Assembly (NCBI RefSeq): GCF_000284255.1
Contig: NC_017075.1
Location: 1,054,001-1,118,000, forward strand
Source of the DNA: Rubrivivax gelatinosus IL144
GTDB taxonomy: Bacteria > Pseudomonadota > Gammaproteobacteria > Burkholderiales > Burkholderiaceae_C
Direction of reading: 5' to 3'
DNA length: 64,000 bases
Below, piece by piece: positions 1-8,773 of this stretch. Position 1 is the stretch's first letter. Every line of letters starts with the position of its first letter. The translations under genes and the position numbers were made by a program. The notes beneath the pieces are model-generated. The model was given only the letters and a program-made list of their open reading frames with translations, made no database searches and was not told where the DNA came from.

Positions 1-675
1 GACGACTACCTGCGCTGGGCGCGCGAGCACCACGGCTGCTCGCCGATCGAGTTCGCCGAGCGCCACGAGTGGCTGGGCCCGGACGTCTGGTACGCGCACA
101 TGGTGCACCTGGACGACGACGAGCTGCGCCGCTGCGCCGACACCGGCACCGGCATCGCCCACTGCCCGCAGAGCAACGCCCGCCTGGGCTCGGGCATCGC
201 GCGCATTCCCGAGGCGCTGGCCGCCGGCGTGCCGGTCGGCCTGGCGGTCGACGGCGCGGCGTCCAACGAAGCCTGCGACATGCTGAGCGAAGCCCACGCC
301 TGCTGGCTGACGCACCGCGCCGACCCGCGTTCGGGCCGTTTCGCCGGCCAGCCAGGCGGCCATGCCGGGGCGATGACGGTCGAGGACGTGGTGCACGTCG
401 GCACCGCCGGCGGCGCGCGCGTGCTGGGGCTGGACGGCGTCGGCACGCTGGCTGTGGGCCAGGGCGCCGACTTCGCGGTCTACGACCTGCGCGAGCCGCG
501 CCACTTCGGCCTGCACGACCCGGCCGTGGCGCCGGTGGCCAGCGGCGGGCGCACGCCGCTCAAGGCGCTGGTCGTCGCCGGGCGCGTCGTCGTCGAGGAC
601 GACGCTGTTCCCGGTCTGGACCTGGCGGGCCTGCGTGATGACGCGGCGCGCTGGGTGCGCGCGCTGCGCCGCTGA
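1..675 (+). CDS. Amidohydrolase, 8-oxoguanine/guanine deaminase-like (5' truncated)
   Basis: C-terminal part of a metal-dependent amidohydrolase; the reading frame is open from base 1, so the N-terminus lies outside the window. The visible 224 residues hold HCPQSNARLGSGI and DGAASNE, the second containing the Asp that completes the metal site in this superfamily. The signatures resemble 8-oxoguanine deaminase and AtzB/TrzN-type hydrolases, which remove an amino or chloro group from a purine or triazine ring. The end of the protein (VGQGADFAVYDL) is the usual small beta-sandwich return. Family assignment is firm; the substrate is inferred. It converges on the chemoreceptor gene with no spacer. 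Confidence 0.8.
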   Translation, partial: DDYLRWAREHHGCSPIEFAERHEWLGPDVWYAHMVHLDDDELRRCADTGTGIAHCPQSNARLGSGIARIPEALAAGVPVGLAVDGAASNEACDMLSEAHACWLTHRADPRSGRFAGQPGGHAGAMTVEDVVHVGTAGGARVLGLDGVGTLAVGQGADFAVYDLREPRHFGLHDPAVAPVASGGRTPLKALVVAGRVVVEDDAVPGLDLAGLRDDAARWVRALRR

Positions 676-2229
676 TCAGGCCGACTGCAGGCGGAAACGC
701 GCCACCAGCGCCTGCAGCGCCTCGGCCTGGCGGTGCAGGCTCTCGGCGGCCGAGGCGCTCTGCTCGACCAGCGCGGCGTTCTGCTGCGTCACGTCGTCCA
801 GCGCCGTGACGGCCTGGCCGACCTGGTCGATGCCGGCACGCTGTTCCTGGCTGGCATTGCCGATCTCGCCGACCAGCGTGTTGACGCGTTCGACCTGGGC
901 GACGATGGCGGCGATGCGCTCGCCGGCGTCGGCGACCTGCCGGCTGCCCGACTCGACCGTGTCGCGGCTCTGGCCGATCAGCGTCTTGATCTCGCGCGCA
1001 GCCTCGGCGCTGCGCTGGGCCAGCAAGCGCACCTCGCCGGCGACGACGGCGAAACCGCGGCCCTGCTCGCCGGCGCGCGCCGCTTCCACCGCGGCGTTCA
1101 GCGCCAGGATGTTGGTCTGGAAGGCGATGCCGTCGATCGTGCCGATGATGTCGCCGATGCGCTGCGAGCTGCTGCCGATCTCCTGCATCGTCGCCACGAC
1201 GCGCTGCATCGCCTCGCCGCCGGCGCCGGCGCCGGTGCTGGTCTCGGCGGCCAGGCGCGCGGCCTCGCCGGCGGTCTCGGCGTTGCTGCGCACCGTCGAG
1301 GCCAGTTCCTCCATCGACGCGGCGGTCTGCTGCAGGCTGCTGGCCTGCGACTCAGTGCGCCGGCTCAGATCGCCGTTGCCGGTGGCGATCTCGGAGCTGC
1401 TGGTGGCGATCGAATCGGCGGCGCCGCGCAGCTGGCCGACCAGCTCGACGAGCGCGGCGTTCATGCGCGCCAGCGAGTTCAGCAGGTGGCCGGTCTCGTC
1501 GCGCCCGCCTTCGGGGATGCGGCTGCTCAGGTCGCCGGCGGCGACGCGGTCGGCCACCTCGACGGCGGTGTTCAGCGGCACGGTGATCGAGCGCGTGATC
1601 AGCCAGGCCAGCAGCGCGCCGGTGCCCAGCGCCAGCGCGGCGGCGACCATCATCATCACGCGCGCCCGGGCGTAGGCCGCGGCGTCCTCTTCGGTGGCGT
1701 CCTGCATCGCCTTCTGGCTGAACTTCTGCAGATCGCGCAGCGCGCCGGCGAAGGCGTGCAGCGACTCGTAGGTGACGCCGAAGAGCTGCGCCGCGGCGGC
1801 GCCTTCGTCGGCGTTCTCGACGGTCTTGAAGACCTGGGCGACCTCGGACTTGTAGCGTTGGCGCGCCGCCTCGGCCTTGTCGAACAACGCCACGGCTTCG
1901 GCGTCGTCGAGCAGCGGCTTCAGTTCGGCCATCGCGTCGTCGAAGGTCTTGACGTTGGCCTCCAGCCGTTCCCGCGCCTTGCCCAGGCGCTCCGGGCTGG
2001 TGTCGCCGACGATCTGCATCACGCGGCCGATGCTGCCGCGCACGTTGTCCAGTGCGGCGCCGACCAGCGCCACCTTGCGGTACTCGGTGACGGCGATGTG
2101 CTCGGTGCGCGCGTGCATGCCGGCCATCGTCCAGCCGGCCAGCGCCAGCGTGGCGACCATCATCAGCAGCACGGCGACGAAGGCGACACCCAGACGTGCG
2201 CCGATACGGAGATCACGGAAAAAGCTCAT
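676..2229 (-). CDS. Methyl-accepting chemotaxis protein
   Basis: 517-residue chemoreceptor. An N-terminal membrane helix (about residues 12-32) is followed by a periplasmic helical region of four-helix-bundle type, a second membrane helix near residues 190-210, a HAMP linker and the long cytoplasmic coiled-coil signalling domain. The conserved hairpin tip that contacts CheA/CheW is present ([20 protein letters not shown]). There is no C-terminal NWETF-type pentapeptide for CheR docking; the protein ends VARFRLQSA. The ligand cannot be read from sequence. A sigma-28-like promoter lies just upstream, so it is probably expressed with the flagellar late genes. No che or fli genes are in the window. 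Confidence 0.95.
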   Translation of the reverse strand: MSFFRDLRIGARLGVAFVAVLLMMVATLALAGWTMAGMHARTEHIAVTEYRKVALVGAALDNVRGSIGRVMQIVGDTSPERLGKARERLEANVKTFDDAMAELKPLLDDAEAVALFDKAEAARQRYKSEVAQVFKTVENADEGAAAAQLFGVTYESLHAFAGALRDLQKFSQKAMQDATEEDAAAYARARVMMMVAAALALGTGALLAWLITRSITVPLNTAVEVADRVAAGDLSSRIPEGGRDETGHLLNSLARMNAALVELVGQLRGAADSIATSSSEIATGNGDLSRRTESQASSLQQTAASMEELASTVRSNAETAGEAARLAAETSTGAGAGGEAMQRVVATMQEIGSSSQRIGDIIGTIDGIAFQTNILALNAAVEAARAGEQGRGFAVVAGEVRLLAQRSAEAAREIKTLIGQSRDTVESGSRQVADAGERIAAIVAQVERVNTLVGEIGNASQEQRAGIDQVGQAVTALDDVTQQNAALVEQSASAAESLHRQAEALQALVARFRLQSA

Positions 2230-2262
2230 GTCCAGCCCTTCGGCCTTTGGGGATTAGCCGGC

Positions 2263-2290
2263 CTATCGGCCAGGAAGTGCACCGGCTTTA
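2263..2290 (-). promoter_or_regulatory. Candidate sigma-28 (FliA) promoter of the chemoreceptor gene
   Basis: On the minus strand the sequence reads TAAAG (bases 2290-2286), then GCCGATAG (2270-2263), with 16 bases between TAAA and the -10 block. The FliA consensus is TAAA-N15-GCCGATAA, so the -10 matches 7 of 8 with spacing off by one. The predicted start of transcription is about 25-30 bases before the ATG at 2229. Inference from motif match only. Confidence 0.6.
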
Positions 2291-2383
2291 GCCTGGGGTG
2301 AGGGTATTTCCATCAATTTCGCCAATTACGGCGATGTTGACCCGGCGCCACCCGGGGCGCCGCCCATGCGGGACAATACGGAG

Positions 2384-3319
2384 ATGATCCAACAGCGCAC
2401 CCTGAAGAGCCTCACGAGGGCCGTGGGCGTCGGTGTCCACAGCGGGCAGAAGGTCGAGCTGACCCTTCGCCCGGCCCCGCCGGACACCGGCATCGTCTTC
2501 CGCCGCACCGACTTGCCGGTGCCGGTGGACATCCCGGTGCGCCCCGACACCGTCAGCGACACGCGCATGGCGACGACGATCAGCCCCGACGGCGACCCCG
2601 GCGCGCCCAAGGTGCAGACCATCGAGCACCTGCTGTCGGCCTGCGCCGGCCTCGGGCTGGACAACGTCTACATCGACATCACCGCCGAGGAGGTGCCGAT
2701 CCTCGACGGCTCGGCGGCGAGCTTCGTCTTCCTGCTGCAGAGCGCCGGCATCCAGCTGCAGAACGCGCCCAAGCGCTTCCTGCGCGTGAAGAAGCCGGTC
2801 GAGCTGCGCGAAGGCGAGGGCGCGTCGCTGAAGTGGGCGCGGCTGGAGCCCTACCACGGCTACAAGCTGAGCTTCGAGATCGAGTTCCACCACCCGGCGC
2901 TCGACGCCACCGGCCAGCGCCACGAGTTCGACTTCGGCAGCGGCCGCTACAAGACCGACATCGCGCGTGCGCGCACCTTCGGCTTCACGAAGGACGTCGA
3001 GATGATGCGTTCGCGCGGCCTGGGGCTGGGCGGCAGCATGGACAACGTCATCGTCGTCGACGAGTACCGCGTGCTCAACGCCGACGGCCTGCGCTACGAC
3101 GACGAGTTCGTGAAGCACAAGATCCTCGACGCGATCGGCGACATGCACGTCGCCGGCAAGCCGCTTTTGGCCAGCTACACCGCCTTCAAGGGCGGCCACG
3201 CGCTGAACAACAAGCTGCTGCGCAAGCTGCTGGCCGACCAGAGCGCCTACGAGATCGTCAGCTTCGAGCGCGAGAGCGACGCCCCGCGCGGCTTCGCCGA
3301 GCTGGCACCGGCCTGGTGA
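2384..3319 (+). CDS. lpxC: UDP-3-O-acyl-N-acetylglucosamine deacetylase
   Basis: Zinc-dependent deacetylase for the committed step of lipid A synthesis in the cytoplasm. The start chosen gives 311 residues beginning MIQQRTLKS, matching the N-terminus of characterised LpxC (305 in E. coli); an ATG six codons upstream (2366) would add a non-conserved leader. Zinc ligands are visible as His82 (in [13 protein letters not shown]) and His245 with Asp249 (in [11 protein letters not shown]). In many betaproteobacteria lpxC follows ftsZ and precedes dciA-secA. Here it follows a divergent chemoreceptor and is followed by a small membrane protein, with dciA and secA 34 kb away. Confidence 0.98.
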   Translation: MIQQRTLKSLTRAVGVGVHSGQKVELTLRPAPPDTGIVFRRTDLPVPVDIPVRPDTVSDTRMATTISPDGDPGAPKVQTIEHLLSACAGLGLDNVYIDITAEEVPILDGSAASFVFLLQSAGIQLQNAPKRFLRVKKPVELREGEGASLKWARLEPYHGYKLSFEIEFHHPALDATGQRHEFDFGSGRYKTDIARARTFGFTKDVEMMRSRGLGLGGSMDNVIVVDEYRVLNADGLRYDDEFVKHKILDAIGDMHVAGKPLLASYTAFKGGHALNNKLLRKLLADQSAYEIVSFERESDAPRGFAELAPAW

Positions 3320-3329
3320 CGCGGGGCCG

Positions 3330-3515
3330 ATGCTGATCTTCCGTCTCGTCTTCGGCCTGCTGCTGCTGGCCGGGCTGCTCTGCTTCGCGATGTACATCGC
3401 CACCGGCCAGGCCGGCTGGCGGCGGCGCGGCATCGTCATCGTCAAATGGACGGTGCTGGCGGCGATCGGCTTCTTCGCCGTGCTGATCCTCGAACGCCTG
3501 GCGCTGATGCTGTAG
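3330..3515 (+). CDS. Small inner-membrane protein of unknown function
   Basis: 61 residues, not recognised. Two hydrophobic segments (about residues 4-24 and 38-58) are separated by a short basic loop (GQAGWRRRG), suggesting a helical hairpin with the basic loop on the cytoplasmic side. It starts 10 bases after lpxC and ends 31 bases before the ExeA-like gene, so it is probably co-transcribed with lpxC. The upstream GC-rich bases show no strong Shine-Dalgarno. Length, hydrophobicity and packing in the array support a real gene; the function is unknown. Confidence 0.6.
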   Translation: MLIFRLVFGLLLLAGLLCFAMYIATGQAGWRRRGIVIVKWTVLAAIGFFAVLILERLALML

Positions 3516-3546
3516 CGCGTAGCGCGGCGGTTATGCTCGCCGCGCC

Positions 3547-5199
3547 ATGAACGTCGAGTCCTTCTTCGGCCTGGCGCGCGAGCCTTTCTCGATCGCGCCC
3601 GATCCGCGTTTCCTCTACCCCGCCGAGCAGCACCGCGAAGCGCTGGAGCTGCTGAACTACGGCCTGGCGCGCGGCGCGAGCTTCGTGCTGCTGACCGGGG
3701 AGATCGGTGCCGGCAAGACGACGCTCTGGCGCACGTTCCTGGAGCAGCTGCCGTCCAACGTCGACGTCGCCAGCGTCGTCAACCCGAAGCTGGGCGTCGA
3801 CGCGCTGATCGCGCGCGTCTTCGAGGACCTGCAGGTCGAGCTGCCGGCCGGCGACGGCCCGGTGGACATGATCGACGCGCTGCACGGCCATCTGCTGCTG
3901 GCGCATGCGCAGGGGCGGCGCACGCTGATCGTCATCGACGAGGCGCAGGCGCTGTCGCACGAGGTGCTGGAGCAGCTGCGCCTGCTGACCAACCTGGACT
4001 CCAGCGGCCGCAAGCTGCAGGTGCTGCTGATCGGCCAGCCCGAGCTGCGCGAGATGCTGACGCGGCCCGAGCTGGAGCCGCTGGCGCAGCGCATCGTCGT
4101 CCGTTTCCACCTCGGCGCGCTGTCGGAGACCCAGACCGCGGCCTACATCGAGCACCGCCTGGCGGTCGCCGGCTACGAAGGCGCGCTGCCTTTCGACGGC
4201 GAGTCGCTGGGCCTGGTGCAGCGTTTCAGCGGCGGCGTGCCGCGGCGCATCAACGTGCTCTGCGACCGCGCGCTGGCGATCGCCGCCGAGACCGGCACGC
4301 GCCGCATCGGCCGCGAGATCCTGGAGCGCGCCGCGCACGACGTCGCCGGGCCGCCGGTGCTGCCGGCCGCGCGCCACGCGCCGGCCCCGGCGCTCGCCCC
4401 GGCGCCGGCCGTTGCCGGCGGCACGGCGGCGACGTGGGCCTTCGGCGCCGGCGTCGCCGCGGCCATCGCCGGCGGGCTGCTTCTGGCACCGGCCTGGCGC
4501 GACCCGGCGCCGGCGGCGAAGCCGGCGGTGGCGGCAGCGCCCGTGCCCGCACCGGCCTCGGCGGCCCCCGTGGCCATCGCCGCGGCGTCGCAGGCCTCGG
4601 CGCCCGAGACCGCGCCGGCGGTCGAGGCTGCCGCGGCCGCTTCGGCACCGTCGTCCGAGGCCTGGTTCACGCCGCTGGCTGCCGACGAAGCGCTGGCCTG
4701 GCGCGCGCTGGCGCGGCTGTGGGGCGCGACGCCGGCCGCCGGCGAACCCTGCGCGGCGCTGGCGGCCACCGGCCTGTCCTGCTGGAGCGGGCGCGTCGGT
4801 CTGCCGACGCTGCGCCAGCTCGACCGTCCCGGCCTGCTGCACCTGATCGACGAACGCGGCCGCAGCGCCCACGTGCTGCTCGTCGGCCTGTCCGAGGACA
4901 GCGCGACGCTGCAGCTCGGCGAGCACCGCGAACGTGTGCCGCTGCTGGCGCTGGCGCGCTGGTGGCGCGGCGACTTCGCGACGCTGTGGAAACCGCCGGC
5001 GGCCGCCGACACGCTGGCGCGCCGGCTGCATGCGCTCGACGGCGAGCCGGCCGAGGACGCCGACGCCGCGTCGATCGCACGCCGCGTGTCCAACTTCCAG
5101 CGTGCGCGCGGCCTCGCGGTCGATGGCATCGCCGGGCCGCAGACGCAGATGCTGCTGGCGCGCGCCGAACGCCGCGGCGAGCCGCGGCTGGGCGACTGA
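3547..5199 (+). CDS. ExeA/GspA-like AAA ATPase with C-terminal peptidoglycan-binding domain
   Basis: 550 residues. An N-terminal ATPase carries Walker A (GEIGAGKTT, residues 51-59) and Walker B (LIVIDEAQ, about 127-134). A Pro/Ala-rich region surrounds one membrane helix (about 295-316), followed by a periplasmic part ending in a PG_binding_1-type repeat (FQRARGLAVDGIAGPQT, near 510-530). This is the ExeA layout, in which the protein with ExeB remodels peptidoglycan for type II secretin assembly. No ExeB or gsp gene is adjacent, so a role in type II secretion is inferred; related proteins also occur with type IV pili or Eps loci. It converges on the hydrolase gene one base after its stop. Confidence 0.85.
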   Translation: MNVESFFGLAREPFSIAPDPRFLYPAEQHREALELLNYGLARGASFVLLTGEIGAGKTTLWRTFLEQLPSNVDVASVVNPKLGVDALIARVFEDLQVELPAGDGPVDMIDALHGHLLLAHAQGRRTLIVIDEAQALSHEVLEQLRLLTNLDSSGRKLQVLLIGQPELREMLTRPELEPLAQRIVVRFHLGALSETQTAAYIEHRLAVAGYEGALPFDGESLGLVQRFSGGVPRRINVLCDRALAIAAETGTRRIGREILERAAHDVAGPPVLPAARHAPAPALAPAPAVAGGTAATWAFGAGVAAAIAGGLLLAPAWRDPAPAAKPAVAAAPVPAPASAAPVAIAAASQASAPETAPAVEAAAAASAPSSEAWFTPLAADEALAWRALARLWGATPAAGEPCAALAATGLSCWSGRVGLPTLRQLDRPGLLHLIDERGRSAHVLLVGLSEDSATLQLGEHRERVPLLALARWWRGDFATLWKPPAAADTLARRLHALDGEPAEDADAASIARRVSNFQRARGLAVDGIAGPQTQMLLARAERRGEPRLGD

Positions 5200-5200
5200 A

Positions 5201-5920
5201 TCAGCCGTTCAGCGCGGCTGCCAGGAACTGCAGCGCACGCCCGTGCGCCAGCGCCGCGGCACGCGGCTCGTAGCTCTCGCGCGACCAGCAGTTGAAGCCG
5301 TGCGGCGTGCCGGGGTAGACCTGCACTTCGGCGCCGTCGTGGCCGGCGAACGCGGCCCGCACCGCGTCGACGGCCGCCGGCGGGATGTAGGCGTCGTCGC
5401 CGGCGTAGTGGAACTGGATCGGCGCCTTCACCTGCGGCGCCAGCGCCAGATGGTCCTGGATGCGGCCGCCGTAGTAGGCCACCGCGGCGTCGGCGCCGGC
5501 GGTCGCGGCGGCGAAGAAGGCCAGCCGGCCGCCCATGCAGTAGCCGAGCGCGCCGCAGCGCTGTCCCGCGGCTTCGGGCAGCGCCCGCGCCGCGGCCATC
5601 GCGGCGGCGACGTCGGCGAGCTGCTCCTCGTGCGTGTAGGCCTGGTGCAGCGCCATGCCTTGCGCGTGGTCGTCGCCGGAGTAGCCGAGCTCGATGCGCG
5701 GCGCGCGGCGGTGGAACAGGTCCGGCGCGAGCACGATGAAGCCGTCCAGCGCCCACTGGCGCGCGACGGCGCGGATGTGCGTGTTGACGCCGAAGATCTC
5801 CTGGAACAGCACGATCGCCGGGCCGCGGCCCGCGGGCGGCAGCGCCAGGTAAGCGGCGAAGCCGGGCGCGATGTCGAGCCAGCGCGTGGCGACGGGGTCT
5901 TCGGCGGTGTTCGGGATCAT
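5201..5920 (-). CDS. Dienelactone hydrolase family protein
   Basis: 239-residue alpha/beta hydrolase, cytoplasmic (no signal peptide). The nucleophile is a cysteine in GYCMGG, as in carboxymethylenebutenolidase, with the Asp in AGDDAYIPP and the His in GTPHGFNC completing a Cys-Asp-His triad. Family members open dienelactones in chloroaromatic degradation, but many are general esterases, and no aromatic pathway gene is nearby. The start codon overlaps the ruvC stop as ATGA, so it is translationally coupled to ruvC. That pairing is unusual and suggests shared transcription rather than shared function. Confidence 0.88.
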   Translation of the reverse strand: MIPNTAEDPVATRWLDIAPGFAAYLALPPAGRGPAIVLFQEIFGVNTHIRAVARQWALDGFIVLAPDLFHRRAPRIELGYSGDDHAQGMALHQAYTHEEQLADVAAAMAAARALPEAAGQRCGALGYCMGGRLAFFAAATAGADAAVAYYGGRIQDHLALAPQVKAPIQFHYAGDDAYIPPAAVDAVRAAFAGHDGAEVQVYPGTPHGFNCWSRESYEPRAAALAHGRALQFLAAALNG

Positions 5921-6492
5921 CGGCTTCTCCGTGGGGGCGCGGCGCGGTAGGCGCGGCCGCGGCGGTACTGTGCGTGGGCGCGGCGCGCCAGCGGCGTGGC
6001 TTCGGCCAGCGCGGCCAGCGTGCCGCCGGCGTGGGCATGTGCGATCGCCAGGCCCAGCGCGTCGGCGGCGTCCTTGCCGGGCACGCCGGGCAGCGCGAGC
6101 AGGCGTTTGACCATCTCCTGGATCTGGGCCTTGGCCGCCAGGCCGTGGCCGGTGACGGCCTTCTTCATCTGCACCGCGGTGTACTCGGCCACCGGCAGCC
6201 CTGCCGAGACCAGCGCCGCCAGCGCGGCGCCACGCGCCTGGCCGAGCAGCAGCGTGCTCTGCGGGTTGACGTTGACGAAGACGATCTCGGCCGACGCGGC
6301 CTCGGGCTCGTAGCGCGAGACGACCTCGGCGACGCCTTCGAAGATGATCTTCAGCCGCAGCGGCAGGTCCCCGCGCGGCGCTTCGGCGGTGTCGATGACG
6401 CCGCTGGCGACGTAGGCCAGCCGCGGGCCGTCGGCGTCGATGACGCCGAAGCCGGTGCGTTGGAGGCCGGGGTCGATTCCGAGGATGCGCAT
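5917..6492 (-). CDS. ruvC: Crossover junction endodeoxyribonuclease RuvC
   Basis: 191-residue Holliday junction resolvase, acting with RuvAB in recombination repair. The N-terminus [17 protein letters not shown] fixes the start and carries the first catalytic Asp (Asp7). The Glu in AEIVFVN and the two Asp residues in [10 protein letters not shown] complete the four acidic metal ligands. The C-terminus has an Arg-rich extension ([15 protein letters not shown]) that may bind DNA. In many betaproteobacteria ruvC follows purH and precedes ruvAB; here it stands about 3.9 kb from purH and no ruvA or ruvB is present in the window. It is followed by an overlapping hydrolase gene. Confidence 0.97.
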   Translation of the reverse strand: MRILGIDPGLQRTGFGVIDADGPRLAYVASGVIDTAEAPRGDLPLRLKIIFEGVAEVVSRYEPEAASAEIVFVNVNPQSTLLLGQARGAALAALVSAGLPVAEYTAVQMKKAVTGHGLAAKAQIQEMVKRLLALPGVPGKDAADALGLAIAHAHAGGTLAALAEATPLARRAHAQYRRGRAYRAAPPRRSR

Positions 6493-6551
6493 GGGGCGGG
6501 CCGCCGGGGGGCGGCGCGGCCCGCAGTATCTCAGACGCCCCCTGCCGGCCT

Positions 6552-7130
6552 TCAGCGCGCCGCGCCGCCGACCACCAGCCGGTTGTCGACGCGCACGACG
6601 CCGTCGGGTGCCGCGGCCAGCGTCGTCGCGCGCTCGCGCGCGGCGGCGTCGGGCGCCGGGCCTTCGAGGCGCACGACGCCGGCTTCGGTCGTGACGTCGA
6701 TGCGCAGCGCGCTCAAGGCCGGGTCGGTGGCCAGCGCGGCCTTCACCGCGGTGGTGATGCGCGCATCGCCCACCGCGCCGGCGGCGTTGGCGGTGGCGCG
6801 TTCGGTCGCCAGCGCGCCGTCGCGGGCGGCTTCGCGGGCGTCCTGGCGCAGCTCGGCGGTGCCGCCGCGCACCTGGTCTCCGGCGGCGGCCAGGCCGGCG
6901 TCCAGGCGCTGGCCCAGCGTGCGGTCGTCGTAGTGGTTGGACATCAGCAGCGCGCCGATGGCGGCGCCGACCAGCAAGGCGGCCAGCAGCCCAGGCCAGC
7001 GGCGCCGGGGCAGCGGGCGGCGGGCTCTCATCGCCTCGGCGTCCGCCCGGGCGCGGGCGGCGTCGGCTTCGGCGCGGGCGGCGTCGCGGCGCAGCGCCGA
7101 GGTCTCGGTGTCGTGCAGGGTGGTGCTCAT
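6552..7130 (-). CDS. BON-domain membrane protein
   Basis: 192 residues. An Ala/Arg/Glu-rich N-terminus (about residues 10-40, likely helical) is followed by one membrane helix (about 46-65), an Ala-rich linker and a C-terminal BON domain (about 120-190; [17 protein letters not shown] ... VRLEGPAPD). BON domains bind phospholipid or help hold envelope proteins and are often induced by osmotic stress (OsmY type). The single helix and lack of a cleavable signal suggest anchoring in the inner membrane with the BON domain in the periplasm. It lies 59 bases upstream of ruvC on the same strand. Specific function unknown. Confidence 0.8.
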   Translation of the reverse strand: MSTTLHDTETSALRRDAARAEADAARARADAEAMRARRPLPRRRWPGLLAALLVGAAIGALLMSNHYDDRTLGQRLDAGLAAAGDQVRGGTAELRQDAREAARDGALATERATANAAGAVGDARITTAVKAALATDPALSALRIDVTTEAGVVRLEGPAPDAAARERATTLAAAPDGVVRVDNRLVVGGAAR

Positions 7131-7343
7131 CGCGGCTCCTGTCGTGGCCCGCGGAACGGGCCTCGAGGTCGATGGTCGGTGCCGGCGCCCGAGGCCACCA
7201 TCGGCCGTGGCGCGGCGGGCACGTCCGCCCGAGGTCGCGCCATGATGTCAGCGCCGTCCTACGCGGCCGGCGTGCCGGGCTCGATAGACTGGGCCGCAAA
7301 GAAGCCGCTGCGACGGCCACGCCCCATCACTCCCACGCCCCCG

Positions 7344-7727
7344 ATGTCCTTGATCAGAGCCTTCGTCGTCGAGGACAGCCCCGTCATCCGCGACAACCTC
7401 GTGTCGGCACTGGAGGAACTGGTGCCGCTCAAGGTCGTCGGCTGGGCCGACGACGAGGCCGGCGCGCTTCGCTGGCTGGGCGACCCGGCCAACGGCTGCG
7501 ACCTGGCGATCCTCGACATCTTCCTGCGCACCGGCTCGGGCACCGGCATCCTGCGTGCGCTGCGCGACGCCGGCAGCCCCTTGCGGCGCGTGGTGCTGAC
7601 GAACTACGCCTCGCCCGACCTCGCGCGCCAGTGTCTGGACCTGGGTGCGGTGCGGGTGTTCGACAAGTCGCGCGACATCGACGCGCTGATCAACTACTGC
7701 GCCGCGCTGCCGCCGCCGCCGGCCTGA
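7344..7727 (+). CDS. Stand-alone response regulator receiver protein
   Basis: 127-residue CheY-like receiver with no output domain. The acidic pair is in VVEDS (residues 8-12), the phospho-acceptor is Asp58 (AILDIF), the Thr is in VLTNYAS and the Lys in FDKS. An ATG 102 bases upstream would add a Pro/Arg-rich leader with no counterpart in the family, so the ATG at 7344 is chosen. It is read toward the NarL-type regulator with a 10-base gap. No histidine kinase is in the window, so its partner is unknown. Confidence 0.85.
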   Translation: MSLIRAFVVEDSPVIRDNLVSALEELVPLKVVGWADDEAGALRWLGDPANGCDLAILDIFLRTGSGTGILRALRDAGSPLRRVVLTNYASPDLARQCLDLGAVRVFDKSRDIDALINYCAALPPPPA

Positions 7728-7737
7728 GCCGGCCGGG

Positions 7738-8373
7738 CTACTGGATCAGCCCGTTCTTCAGCGCGTAGTAGGTGAGGTCGCTGTTGCTGGCGAGCTTGAG
7801 CTTCTCCAGCACCCGGGTGCGGTAGGTGCTGACCGTCTTGACGCTGAGGAACATGCTCTCGGCGATGTGGCCCACCGTCTCGCCCTTGGCCAGGCGCAGG
7901 AAGACCTGCAGTTCGCGTTCGGACAGCGACTCGTGCGGCAGCTTGTCGGTGCCGCCGGCCATCGTGTCGGCCAGCAGCTCGGCGACCTGGCTGGTGATGT
8001 AGCGCCGGCCGCGTGCGACGGTGCGGATCGCCTTGACGATCTCCTCGGGGTCGCACTCCTTGTTCAGGTAGCCGCTGGCGCCCTGGCGCAGCAGCGTCGT
8101 CGCGTAGTGCGTCTCGGGGAAGCCGCTGAGGATGAGGATCGGCAGCTCGGCGGCGCGGGCGCGGATCGCGGCCAGCGCGTCGACGCCGCTCTGGCCGGGC
8201 ATCGACAGGTCCATCAGCAGCACGTCGACCTCGCCGCGGCGCACGAGATCCAGCGCCTCGGTCCCGTTGGCCGCCTCGCCGGTGACACGCAGGTCCACCT
8301 GCTCGGACAGGAACTGGCGCAGCCCGGTACGCACGATGGCGTGGTCGTCGACGATGCCCACCCGAATGATCAA
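7738..8373 (-). CDS. NarL/FixJ-family response regulator
   Basis: 211 residues: receiver domain (about 1-120) with phospho-acceptor Asp55 (LLMDLSMPG), then a LuxR-type helix-turn-helix (about 145-205; LSERELQVFLRLAKGETVGHI and SVKTVSTYRTRVLEKL). It is a DNA-binding transcription factor controlled by phosphorylation. The overall pattern resembles the UvrY/GacA/BvgA branch, but no partner kinase is encoded nearby, so the signal and regulon are unknown. It converges with the stand-alone receiver gene; the divergent side (8374-8557) holds its promoter region. Confidence 0.93.
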   Translation of the reverse strand: MIIRVGIVDDHAIVRTGLRQFLSEQVDLRVTGEAANGTEALDLVRRGEVDVLLMDLSMPGQSGVDALAAIRARAAELPILILSGFPETHYATTLLRQGASGYLNKECDPEEIVKAIRTVARGRRYITSQVAELLADTMAGGTDKLPHESLSERELQVFLRLAKGETVGHIAESMFLSVKTVSTYRTRVLEKLKLASNSDLTYYALKNGLIQ

Positions 8374-8557
8374 CGGCTTCTCCTTGGTCGCAGCCGGCGC
8401 AGCGGCCCCGAGGCAGTGTAGCGAGGCTCAAATCCCGTCCGCAGGCGGGGTCGGACGTGGCGGGCGCGCGGCGTCGGCCGTGTCCGACCGGTCGCGGGGC
8501 CGACGGCCGACGGCGCCGGCCGGGCCGGGCGACGAAGCTGGAGTCAAGGAGACTGCC

Positions 8558-8773
8558 ATGACATCCCGCATCGCTTTTCCTGCCGCGCTCGTCCCGGGTC
8601 TCGCTGCCGCCGCCCTGGTGGCGGCCTGTGCCGGCACGGCGCCGGGCGCCACGCGCGCCGTCTACACCGAACGCGGCGCCGACGGCCGCCCGGTCGAGGT
8701 GACCGTCGTCTTCGACGCCGCCGGCCGCGTCGTGCGGACCGAGTCGGAACTGATCGCGACCGCCGCGCGTTAG
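8558..8773 (+). CDS. Small predicted lipoprotein
   Basis: 71 residues. A signal peptide ends in a lipobox (VAAC, Cys near residue 25), so the protein is probably lipidated and membrane-attached. The mature part is about 47 residues and contains YTERGADGRPVEVTVVFDAAGRVVRTES, which looks like a short beta-hairpin sheet. The start is set by AAGGAG at 8545-8550, seven bases before the ATG. Its TAG stop (8771-8773) overlaps the TAA stop of the convergent cytidylyltransferase-like gene. Not recognised as a named family. Confidence 0.7.
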   Translation: MTSRIAFPAALVPGLAAAALVAACAGTAPGATRAVYTERGADGRPVEVTVVFDAAGRVVRTESELIATAAR

